A stretch of DNA of 64,000 bases, from contig CAVUPF010000002.1 of assembly GCA_963743285.1 (NCBI GenBank), forward strand, positions 310,001 through 374,000. Direction: 5' to 3'. Source of the DNA: CAVUPF01 sp963743285. GTDB taxonomy: Bacteria; Actinomycetota; Thermoleophilia; Solirubrobacterales; 70-9. The notes under the pieces are model-generated. The model was given only the letters and a program-made list of their open reading frames with translations, ran no database searches and was not told the DNA's origin. A program made the position numbers and the translations under genes. Shown here one piece after another: positions 41,969 through 50,387 of this stretch (the stretch's first letter is position 1; every line of letters starts with the position of its first letter).

Positions 41969-42393
41969 AGCCGCCGCTCGGTCTCCGCATCGGCGCTGCC
42001 GGCGTAGTAGCGCTCGAGTACCTGCCCAAAGAGCGGCTCCTCGGGTGCCGCATGGGCGAAGAGGGTCATCGAGGAGCGGAGCTTGATCGCGTCGATTCCG
42101 CCGAGGACCTCACGGGCCGACCTGCCACTTACGCCGAGCAACGCGCTGACGCACTCGCGCAGGCGCGGGCCGAGGACCGCGTGGTCGAGGTAGGCCCTCG
42201 CCTCGCCGATCGAGCCGATGGCGTAGGTCTGTGCCATCGGGCTGCGGCCGAGGCCGGCGAGCTGCGGGAAGACGAACCACATCCAGTGGCTCCTCTTGTG
42301 CCCCGCATGGAGCTCGGTCAGCGCGCGCTGGTAGGTGCCCGCCTGGTCCTGGGCCTCGACGAAGCGTCTGAGCCGGTAGGGGTCATCGGCCAT
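41965..42393 (-). CDS. DUF1810 family protein
   Basis: 142 residues from ATG 42393. MADDPYRLRRFVEAQDQAGT, HKRSHWMWFVFPQLAGLGRS, YAIGSIGEARAYLDHAVLGP, DAIKLRSSMTLFAHA: the full DUF1810 pattern, typically 140 residues; the family's activity is not established. A truncated copy of its start lies at 34693-34791. Co-translated with the amidase. Confidence 0.92.
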   Translation of the reverse strand: MADDPYRLRRFVEAQDQAGTYQRALTELHAGHKRSHWMWFVFPQLAGLGRSPMAQTYAIGSIGEARAYLDHAVLGPRLRECVSALLGVSGRSAREVLGGIDAIKLRSSMTLFAHAAPEEPLFGQVLERYYAGSADAETERRL

Positions 42394-42526
42394 TGGTGGA
42401 GCGTAGGAGGCCGGAAAGCCTGACTCCCAATGCTCAGCCCTTCTCAGCTCGTCGCCGGCCCGGGCCCGTGCTATCGCCGAGCGCGCGCAGCCCTCCACAA
42501 AAACGGGCCTCGTCTGAAGCCGGCCG

Positions 42527-43888
42527 CTACTCGACGCCAAACGGTATGAGCACGATGTTGAGGAGCTCTGATGCCAACCCCGTCACCGAGTCGACTCGTT
42601 CTTCAATGGTCTCAGCTTGAACCGCCGCCCAGAGCCCCCCCGCGATCGCTTCGACGACGATGTCGGGCGGGCGCCGTGCAACGCCCGCCGGGAGTGGCTC
42701 GGGCCGAAGGAATGCCGTGAACAGCTCGAGTAGCGTCTCGGCCCGTTCGAGTGCCGCCACACCTGCCGCCGGCCTCTCGACGAAGGCCAGCGTCCTCAAC
42801 ATGGGATCCTGCACGAAGCAACCGAGTAGGGCGACGATGCCAGCCGCAGTGCCAGCCAGCCAATCATCTTGGGCTGCTACGGCAGTTGCGATCCTCTCCA
42901 GCGCTCTGCGCACGAGTGCCTCATAGGAGCCCAGGAAGGCCGCCTGCTTGGAGTCGAAGTGCTCGTAGAACGTTTGGTTGGAGGTACCTGCAGCTGCGGA
43001 GATCGCCGCGATGCTGAGCCCCGCGTAGCCCTTCTCGACCGCGACCTGGGCTGTGGCTCGCATAATTCGCTCCCGCTGGCTGAGCTCGGCTCTCGAGCAC
43101 GCGCTGTTCGCGGGCTCTTCCCAGGAAAGGCTGGATTCCTCCGCAGGCAGCCCAGGACTCGCCGCCCAGCCGCCTGCAGCCGGCCCCAGCGCCGCCACCA
43201 GCCGTGCCCCCACGTCCTCGGCGCCTGCGGCGCGGCGCTCGGCCTCGCGCTGATAGTCAAAAGCCCACTGCATCAGCTCGGCAGCGCATTCCCCTATCCG
43301 CTCGGGCTTGCCGTCGCGCAGTGAGCGATAGACGATGCTGCGGAACCCGCCGACGATCGCCCGGATCGTCACCCTCGGGACCTTGCCGGCCGTTGGTGCC
43401 TTCGGCAGGTTCGCGTGGATCAGCGATTCGAAGATCGCCGCGGTTCGGGCTCGCGGCTCTACCGAGGCCGCGCCGAGGCTGACCGAGTCGACGATTACCA
43501 ACCGCGCCGCCTCCGGTTGCGCGGAAATCAGCTCGGCGAACCGCTCGAAGGCTGCGCGTAGCCGCTCCTCGGGCTCCTGCTTTGAGCCATACGCCGTCGC
43601 GATCTGCCCAGTTCCCCGCGTAACGATCTCATCGAAGGTCGCGAAGAAGCACTCCTGCTTTGAGCAGAAGTTGCGGTAGAAGGCGGTCTTGGAGACCCCG
43701 GCCAGCGCCACCACTTCGGTGACCGTCGCCTTCTCATAGCCGCGCCGTGCCACGGCCTCGACCATCGCGCCCAAGAGCCTTCCCCGTTGATGGCTCGCCA
43801 CCTCCTCGACTCCGATCGGCCGGCTGCGGCCGCTCAGCTTCGCAAAGAGTGGTCCCGGTGAGCTGCGACGCGGGGGACGGGTGGGCAT
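42527..43888 (-). CDS. tandem TetR regulator: two complete TetR domains in one chain
   Basis: 453 residues from ATG 43888, about twice the usual TetR length. First HTH at about 35-80 (ATVTEVVALAGVSKTAFYRN, FCSKQECFFATFDEIV), a ligand-binding domain, a Pro/Ser linker (about 235-260), then a second HTH at about 265-312 (LSIAAISAAAGTSNQTFYEH, FDSKQAAFLGSYEALV) and a second ligand-binding domain. A single chain could form a pseudo-dimer. Upstream start MLYSQTRP (43954) is possible. Targets unknown; candidate sites lie upstream. Confidence 0.88.
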   Translation of the reverse strand: MPTRPPRRSSPGPLFAKLSGRSRPIGVEEVASHQRGRLLGAMVEAVARRGYEKATVTEVVALAGVSKTAFYRNFCSKQECFFATFDEIVTRGTGQIATAYGSKQEPEERLRAAFERFAELISAQPEAARLVIVDSVSLGAASVEPRARTAAIFESLIHANLPKAPTAGKVPRVTIRAIVGGFRSIVYRSLRDGKPERIGECAAELMQWAFDYQREAERRAAGAEDVGARLVAALGPAAGGWAASPGLPAEESSLSWEEPANSACSRAELSQRERIMRATAQVAVEKGYAGLSIAAISAAAGTSNQTFYEHFDSKQAAFLGSYEALVRRALERIATAVAAQDDWLAGTAAGIVALLGCFVQDPMLRTLAFVERPAAGVAALERAETLLELFTAFLRPEPLPAGVARRPPDIVVEAIAGGLWAAVQAETIEERVDSVTGLASELLNIVLIPFGVE

Positions 43889-43944
43889 CGGAGTTTCGAC
43901 GATAGCCCGAACGCCGCAACAATGCGGATTCGGCCGTGTTTGGG

Positions 43945-43975
43945 AGTACAGCATCTGACATTCGTCAAGTACAGC
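43945..43975. promoter_or_regulatory. candidate operator of the tandem TetR gene
   Basis: Two direct copies of AGTACAGC (43945-43952 and 43968-43975, 23-base period) enclose the inverted repeat TGAC-ATTC-GTCA (43956-43967). On the minus strand this includes TTGACG, a -35-like hexamer. Confidence 0.45.
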
Positions 43976-44631
43976 GGATGACAGCCAATGCGATCTGTGC
44001 TATCAATACGTTGCCGCCCAGTCCAAACGGGGAGGGCGGCAGGGATCAGAACTGGGATGACTGGGATTAGGGACACCTTTAACCATTCGATGCTCCAAGC
44101 TTCACTCGATCGCGGCGCCGCGATGCCCGCGAGCGTCTTTCGCCTCGGGCTGATTCCCGATTCCGGCGTCGGGACCGCCTGCGTCTTGCCGCGAGGCTCG
44201 GGTGCTGCCGCTACTTCGAGGCACGCGCACGCCATTGCCACCGGACTCCCTCAGCTGCCCGCCGTCGCTTGCTCTGGCGGGCGAGGCCTAGAGCACCCCG
44301 GATATCTCCTAGGCGGACGATGGGCGATGCACAGCGCGGGTGCCCGCCACCGCTTCTGTGGCCTTGCCAGCCCCGTCGGGGCACGGGCCGCCGGCGGACC
44401 AGCGTCCGTCGAGCCAGCTCTGCGACGGCGCCAGCCGGCGCGCCCTCCCTGGTTGGCGGCTAGCGGGCCGCACGCGGGCGACTCCGAAGGTCCTGGGCAC
44501 TTCCCCCAAAGACCACAGGCCGCTCGCGGCAGCTCCACCGCGACCGCGATCGGCGCCTACCCAGCCATCGGTTTCGCTACAAAGCCCAGCGGTCAAAGCC
44601 AGGCCGGCGCCCTTCCTTCCGGAGCCTGGGC
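43976..44631. other. region without a convincing gene before surface operon 2
   Basis: A 215-codon plus-strand frame (43988-44635) runs through and overlaps the next start codon by 4 bases, but its product is low-complexity with no signal peptide or motif. I see no promoter with confidence. It resembles the 1693-3070 region upstream of operon 1 in being gene-poor DNA directly before a surface operon. Confidence 0.4.
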
Positions 44632-46629
44632 ATGAGCCGCAGCCGTTCGCGAAAAGCCGTCGCGCTTTCCTCGCTCTTGGCACTCGGCGCGCTTGCCCTT
44701 ACGGCCGCACCTGCCATAGCTACCAAGATCCACGTGTTCTCGACGTCCTTCACACTTCCCGAGTCCGCCGCTCCCCTCGAACCGGCAATTAACCAAAGCA
44801 CCGGCGAGGTCTACGTCTCCAGCTTCAATAGCGGGGCCGTCTTTGCCTTCGAGGAATCCGGCGCCGCTGCTGCCCCTGCGGAGCTCACCAAAGCCGATGG
44901 GAGCACTCCGTACCCCTTCACCCACCCTTACGGCCTTGCCGTAGACAATTCCACGGGTCCAAACAAGGGGGATATCTACGTCGCCGACTACAGTGCCGGC
45001 AACGTCACTCAGTTCAATCCCTCCGGTTCGCGCACCGCGCAGCCGCCGATCACCGCTCTTGACGTTCCCAAAGAAGGCACGCCCCAGACCGGCGGCCTGC
45101 CCCCGGTCCTCAACAATCGCGGTCTCAATCCCACCGGAGTGGCTGTCGCCACTAATGGCGATGTATACGTCGCCGAGCAGTCAAACAATGTCGTCGACGT
45201 ATTCGAACCAAACGGCACTTTTGTCTCCCAACTCGCCGCAGGCCATATATCCGGCCCCAACGCGATCGCGCTCAACGAGTCCGGAGACCTCTACGTCGCC
45301 CAAAACGGCTCCGGGCTGGTTGAGTTCGAACCCTCCGGAGCCTGCGTCAACTCCTGCGCTTCGATCGACCCCGCTGCCAACCTAGGCGTTGCCGTCGACA
45401 CAGAAGGCAACGTCTTCGCGGGTGAAGGCGCCACGATCCGCGAGTTCAGCTCCTCCGCCGAACCGATCTACAGCTTTGATGGACTTTCATTCGGCCGCGG
45501 GATGGCCATCAACGAAGCCAGCAACGCTCTCTATGTGGCCGACGAAGGTGCCTCAGTGGTCGACATCTACAAATCGGTCCCCGCCCCAACCCTCACAATT
45601 CGTCCTCTCACCAGCTCATCTCCGACCTCAGCCACCCTCAACGCCAAGGTCGACCCCGCAGGCGCAGGAAACGTTACCGAATGCCACTTCGAATATGGGA
45701 CCGAAAAGGGTAACTACAGTCTCGGAGAAATCCCTTGCTTGAGCCCGAGTCCGGCTAACTCAGAAATTGGAAACCCCACAAACCCGATTGAGTCACTGAC
45801 CGAAGTCCACGGCGAACTCGCCGGCTTGGCGACGCTCACGACCTACCATTACCGGCTCGTCGCCAGCAATGCACAGGGCAAGATCGAAAGCCCAGACCAC
45901 GAATTCATACTTCTCCCGGATCTTGCCGCCGTTAGCGACACGTCCGCCTCGAGTGAAAACCCGGGCACTGCCACCTTGAGCGCTGAGGTCAATCCGGAGT
46001 TTGGCACCACCGTTTACCGCTTCCAATACGGAGTGACCAAGTCTTACGGCTCGAGTACGATCATCGGTCCTGTCGGCTCCGATGGCACCGATCACCCCGT
46101 GACCGCGGATATAGCAGGCCTTACGGCGGGCACTACCTATCATTACCGTGTCGTCGCGATCAACTACGTGGGCACGACCCAGGGACCCGATCAAACCTTC
46201 ACAACGCCAGAGCAACCCGCGGTTATCAGCAGCAGCGCCGCCCACGTTACATCGAGTACGGCGATCCTTGAAGCACAGATCAACCCGAAGCTCGCCGCCA
46301 CTACCTACCACTTCGAATACGGCGCGGGTTCTTCATACAGCTTAAGCACTCCGCAAAGCTCTTCGATCGGAACCGACGATACCTCCCACACCGTCAGCGC
46401 TTCTCTCACCGCCCTCGCCCCGGCCACGACCTATGATTTCCGGGCGGTTGCGACCAACCCGTTCGGTTCGACCACGGGGCTCGATCAAACCTTTACCACC
46501 TCCGCCGCGACGCCCACCAGGGCACCGCCACCCAAGCCATGTGGGAAGGGCCTGATCAAAAAACACGGCAAGTGCGTCAAGAAGCCCCACTCCAAGCCCA
46601 AGCGACACAAGCGCGGAGGCAAACGATGA
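44632..46629 (+). CDS. surface protein A0: short family A protein without the 'DCRAYE' domain
   Basis: 665 residues from ATG 44632. Signal peptide about 8-30 (ALSSLLALGALALTAAPAIA). NHL-type repeats to about 320 (GDIYVADYSAGNVTQFNPSG, GDVYVAEQSNNVVDVFEPNG), then three fibronectin-like modules (325-625: 'ATLNAKVDPAGAGNVTECHF', 'TTYHYRLVASNAQG', 'TTYHYRVVAINYVG'). It ends CGKGLIKKHGKCVKKP and a basic tail directly after the last module, so it lacks the large C-terminal domain of A1/A2. It opens operon 2 and has no counterpart in operon 1. Confidence 0.88.
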   Translation: MSRSRSRKAVALSSLLALGALALTAAPAIATKIHVFSTSFTLPESAAPLEPAINQSTGEVYVSSFNSGAVFAFEESGAAAAPAELTKADGSTPYPFTHPYGLAVDNSTGPNKGDIYVADYSAGNVTQFNPSGSRTAQPPITALDVPKEGTPQTGGLPPVLNNRGLNPTGVAVATNGDVYVAEQSNNVVDVFEPNGTFVSQLAAGHISGPNAIALNESGDLYVAQNGSGLVEFEPSGACVNSCASIDPAANLGVAVDTEGNVFAGEGATIREFSSSAEPIYSFDGLSFGRGMAINEASNALYVADEGASVVDIYKSVPAPTLTIRPLTSSSPTSATLNAKVDPAGAGNVTECHFEYGTEKGNYSLGEIPCLSPSPANSEIGNPTNPIESLTEVHGELAGLATLTTYHYRLVASNAQGKIESPDHEFILLPDLAAVSDTSASSENPGTATLSAEVNPEFGTTVYRFQYGVTKSYGSSTIIGPVGSDGTDHPVTADIAGLTAGTTYHYRVVAINYVGTTQGPDQTFTTPEQPAVISSSAAHVTSSTAILEAQINPKLAATTYHFEYGAGSSYSLSTPQSSSIGTDDTSHTVSASLTALAPATTYDFRAVATNPFGSTTGLDQTFTTSAATPTRAPPPKPCGKGLIKKHGKCVKKPHSKPKRHKRGGKR

Positions 46630-49600
46630 CTGATTGTCAGAACGGCGTCAGCACGAAGACGTTGAGCGGCGGCCCGCCCTCGGGTAGTTGGCTTCGGCGT
46701 GGGGCGATCGGACGGCTCATCCTCGGCTCCGCCAGCCTGGCAGCCTGTGCGTGCGCACTGGCTCTCGTGGCCGCACCAGCGTCCGCGTATAGCCCCCGCA
46801 CCTATGAATCCCAGATCTCGGTCGGACCGTTGCAGCCGGAACAGATAGCCTTCGACTCCGCCAACCGCTTCTGGACTTCCGAAGACAACTTCACCAATGA
46901 CGTTATCGACGAGTTCAACTCGCTTGGTGAAAAACTTCCCAGCCACCGGATCGAAATCGGAGGCTACCCTCGAGTATACGGTTCGATGGCGGCCGATCAC
47001 TCCAACAATGACCTCTACGTTCCGAATTCTTTCCAGAGCGTGGACGAAGTCTATGGCCCCACTGGAACCTACCTCAAAGACTTTAGCGGATCCGGCAGTC
47101 TCGCGGTCGATAATTCCGCCGGATCCACATCCGGCCGTCTCTACGAAAGCTCGGGAAATAGCATTAAGCTTCTCAATGAAAATGGCGGAAAGATTGACTT
47201 CACCGCCAGCGTGTCCTATGTCAGCGGCAACACACTGACGGGAACACCCAGTGGCTCCTTTGCCGGCGCAGGTGCGATCGCCATTGGGCCGCACGGCGAA
47301 ATATTCGTCGCGGACGTTCGCAAGGTAGACGAGTTTGAATCGAGTGGGGAATTCCTCCGCGAAATCTCGGGCAGCGAAGCGCCAGGTCCAGAATTTAGTC
47401 CCGGCAGCCTGGCCGTCGATCCCACCAGCGGCGATTTGATCGCCACCAGCGGCGATTTGATCGACGAATTCTCCCCCACAGGCGCCTACATCAGCCAGCT
47501 GAAAGGCACCGGTCCATCGCAGGGTACCCCCTTTGGAGGTCTCGCTGGCATCGCCGTCAACTCACGCGGGTTCCTATACGTTGAGGCTGCTGGAATTGCC
47601 GTCGACATCTTCAGTCCCACTTTCATCCTTCCGAAGGTCACTTATCCAGGCATCTCAAGCGGCACGGAGACAGGGTCCGGTGAAGCGTCTGCCACACTCA
47701 ACGCAGAAGTCAATCCCGACGGTGGCGGTGAACTCAAAACCTGCAAGTTCGAATATGTGGAAGATATCAAGTATGCTCCACTTGCCCCTGACCCATTCGA
47801 AGCCGGCAGCAGCGTTTCTTGCTCTCAAGCACTTCCATACACGGGCACCGCGCCGACTGACGTCAGCGCCACCGTCTCCGGATTGACTCCAGAGACAACC
47901 TATCACTACCGGCTTCTCGTTAGCAACGAAAACGGTACGACCGAAGCGCTCCCCGGTACGTTTGACCTTCAGGCTCCCTCGGTGAATGGCGTTAACTCCA
48001 GCAACCTAGCCGCAACAACGGCGCACCTCAGCGCCAAAGTCAATCCCGATGGTGGAGATACTAAATGCCGCTTTGAATATGGTCCCACCACCGGATACGG
48101 TCAATCGGCTGCGTGCGAACCTGAAGATATCGGCTCCGTAGCGGCCGTTCAGACTGTTGGCGCCCATCTTACGGGCCTGGAAGCGAACGTCGTCTATCAC
48201 TTCCGCCTAGTCGCCGAAAACCCGTTCGGTACCACGACCACAGAAGACCAGTCCTTTAACTTCTTCCCTCCCAGCTGCCCCAATGCCCACCTGCGCCAGC
48301 AGACTGGGACCGAGTACCTCCCAGATTGCCGCGCCTACGAGCTCGTCTCTCCTCCCGATGCCGGAGGCACGATCCTTTTGGCCGAGGGACCGCAGTCCCC
48401 ATCGGCCACGTCTCCCTCGCGTTTTGCGTTCGGCGGAATCTTGGGCAAGGTACCGGGTGTTGCCGGGGACCCGCCCGACGTGTTCGGCGATCTCTACGTC
48501 TCAACTCGCACAGATTCCGGGTGGGAAACCCACTACGTTGGCATTCCTGGTAGCGACCGGGCGGAGGACAGCGGCCCTCCGAATCAAGACGCATATATCG
48601 AACAGACGCCATCTGGTGCGCTCACGGATCTCAGCATGAATGAGTTCATGGACTGGTCCGACCCATATGAAGGTTTCGCATCGGGTGAAGTAGGTGGACC
48701 AGGGTCCTACGCGCCCTACCTCTGGGACTCGGAAGGAAATTCCCTTGGCCGGCTGCCCACCAACCTAGGCGTGGTGCAAGGGGGGGAAGAACGCGGCGAA
48801 CAACTAATCGGCGCGGTTAAACCCTCGCCGGAATTTAATCATTATTTCTTTTCCTCGAATGCCGCCCTTTCGTTTGCCCCAGGATCATTGGGGCACGAAC
48901 CCGGATCGGCTTACGATGATAACTTGGAAGAAAACACCGTGTCACTGATCTCGCTGCGTGCCAAAGGTTCTCCAATTGAAGAAGGGGGCGGTGAATACAT
49001 CACTTTCCCTGGCGTCTCTACGGACGGTACGCGCATCCTCATGTCTACGGGCTATTCGTGCAGCTATGCGTGCGATCCAAATTACGATTTCCAAGGACAG
49101 TATTCGAGCGTCCATCAGGTGAATGTTGAACGCCACCTCTTTATGCGCGTCGGTGGCGGATCTCTGGGCATCACCCACGAAATCGCTCCAGGCCACGCCG
49201 TTCACTACATCGGGATGAACGGTGACGGCACCAAGGTCTATTTCACCTCGACTGAACAACTTACCACGGAAGCCGAAGATTCAAGCCTTAATCTCTACAT
49301 GTGGTCCGAAAAAGGTGAAGAAGAAGGGCAGCCGCTCACCCTCATCTCCAAGCCCGACGGTGCCAGCGGAACTGGCACGCCCGTTTGTCCCGCGGAAACC
49401 TGGACCAGTGCATGCGGAGTTGAAGCCTTTGTGACGGCGCCTAGTTTGTTCCTCCCTGACTCAGTTCTTCACCGGGGACCAGGCGGAAACGGCCTCTCGG
49501 ACAATTTCATCGCTTCCGAAAATGGCGACATCTACTTCTACTCTCCTCAGCAGCTGGATGGCTCGAAGGGCACCCTTGGTCAACGCAACCTTTACGACTA

Positions 49601-50387
49601 CCGAGAAGGCCGCGTTCAATATGTGACGACGTTCAATACCGGTCCGTTCTGCGAGAATCCTTCTAATTGCAGCGCTGGCCCTGTGGTCAGGATGCAAGTG
49701 TCACCCAACGACACTCACGTGGCCTTCCTTACAGCAAGCAAGATCACGGCATATGAAAACGCAGGATACTTGGAGATGTATAACTATGATCCGAGCAGCG
49801 GGGAGATCGTCTGTGTGTCGTGTATCCCTGATGGTGCTTCGCCGAAGACGAACGTCGAAGCCAGTGACAATGGGCTGTTCATGAGCAACGACGGTCGTAC
49901 CTTCTTCAGCACGGGCGACGCACTCGTACCTCAAGACACGGATGGTATCCGTGACGTATATGAGTACGTTGAAGGTCGCCCTCAGCTGATCTCCACGGGA
50001 ACGGGTTCAAAGGAAGTCGGACTCAATGTTCAGGGTACTGGGCTCGCGAAAACTGGTCTGATCGGCGTCAGCGCGAACGGGACTGACGTATATTTTTCTA
50101 CCTACGACACGCTGGTGGCGCGAGATCACAATGGAGGTTCACTCAAGTTTTACGATGCTCGCACCGACGGCGGTTTCCCCGAATATCCACCGGCAGCACC
50201 CTGCGAGGCGGCTGATGAGTGCACCGGTCGGGAAAGCTCTTCTGAAGCGCCGACCCAGAACGGAACGGGCGCGGAATTAAGCGGCGGAAATCTGCCACCG
50301 TCTGCGAAGGCTCACAAACGCAAGAGCCGGCATCATAAGCGCAAGGCCCACGCAAAGCGCCACGGAAAGCACGGGGGTAAGAAGTGA
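46626..50387 (+). CDS. surface protein A1': NHL propeller, fibronectin-like modules, 'DCRAYE' domain
   Basis: 1253 residues from ATG 46626, the 4-base overlap with A0. Signal peptide about 27-54 (LGSASLAACACALALVAAP). NHL-like repeats to 340, including a 21-base tandem duplication; two fibronectin-like modules (345-545: 'GSGEASATLNAEVNPDGGGE', 'TTYHYRLLVSNENG'); C-terminal domain from about 550 (CPNAHLRQQTGTEYLPDCRA, then YELVSPPDAGG; later DIYFYSPQQLDGSKG shared with A1; CVSCIPDGASP). Tail: HKRKSRHHKRKAHAKRHGKH. Closest to A1 of operon 1 but with fewer propeller and fibronectin units. Stop overlaps the GTG of B1'. Confidence 0.88.
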   Translation: MTDCQNGVSTKTLSGGPPSGSWLRRGAIGRLILGSASLAACACALALVAAPASAYSPRTYESQISVGPLQPEQIAFDSANRFWTSEDNFTNDVIDEFNSLGEKLPSHRIEIGGYPRVYGSMAADHSNNDLYVPNSFQSVDEVYGPTGTYLKDFSGSGSLAVDNSAGSTSGRLYESSGNSIKLLNENGGKIDFTASVSYVSGNTLTGTPSGSFAGAGAIAIGPHGEIFVADVRKVDEFESSGEFLREISGSEAPGPEFSPGSLAVDPTSGDLIATSGDLIDEFSPTGAYISQLKGTGPSQGTPFGGLAGIAVNSRGFLYVEAAGIAVDIFSPTFILPKVTYPGISSGTETGSGEASATLNAEVNPDGGGELKTCKFEYVEDIKYAPLAPDPFEAGSSVSCSQALPYTGTAPTDVSATVSGLTPETTYHYRLLVSNENGTTEALPGTFDLQAPSVNGVNSSNLAATTAHLSAKVNPDGGDTKCRFEYGPTTGYGQSAACEPEDIGSVAAVQTVGAHLTGLEANVVYHFRLVAENPFGTTTTEDQSFNFFPPSCPNAHLRQQTGTEYLPDCRAYELVSPPDAGGTILLAEGPQSPSATSPSRFAFGGILGKVPGVAGDPPDVFGDLYVSTRTDSGWETHYVGIPGSDRAEDSGPPNQDAYIEQTPSGALTDLSMNEFMDWSDPYEGFASGEVGGPGSYAPYLWDSEGNSLGRLPTNLGVVQGGEERGEQLIGAVKPSPEFNHYFFSSNAALSFAPGSLGHEPGSAYDDNLEENTVSLISLRAKGSPIEEGGGEYITFPGVSTDGTRILMSTGYSCSYACDPNYDFQGQYSSVHQVNVERHLFMRVGGGSLGITHEIAPGHAVHYIGMNGDGTKVYFTSTEQLTTEAEDSSLNLYMWSEKGEEEGQPLTLISKPDGASGTGTPVCPAETWTSACGVEAFVTAPSLFLPDSVLHRGPGGNGLSDNFIASENGDIYFYSPQQLDGSKGTLGQRNLYDYREGRVQYVTTFNTGPFCENPSNCSAGPVVRMQVSPNDTHVAFLTASKITAYENAGYLEMYNYDPSSGEIVCVSCIPDGASPKTNVEASDNGLFMSNDGRTFFSTGDALVPQDTDGIRDVYEYVEGRPQLISTGTGSKEVGLNVQGTGLAKTGLIGVSANGTDVYFSTYDTLVARDHNGGSLKFYDARTDGGFPEYPPAAPCEAADECTGRESSSEAPTQNGTGAELSGGNLPPSAKAHKRKSRHHKRKAHAKRHGKHGGKK
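47423..47464 (+). repeat. 21-bp tandem duplication inside A1'
   Basis: Two adjacent 21-base units beginning CACCAGCGGCGATTTGATCG, encoding TSGDLIA-TSGDLID. In frame, recent-looking. Confidence 0.85.

Noticed and set aside
43988..44635. 215-codon frame overlapping the start of A0
   Set aside because: Composition is like non-coding GC-rich DNA and nothing similar precedes operon 1; the overlap is probably chance.
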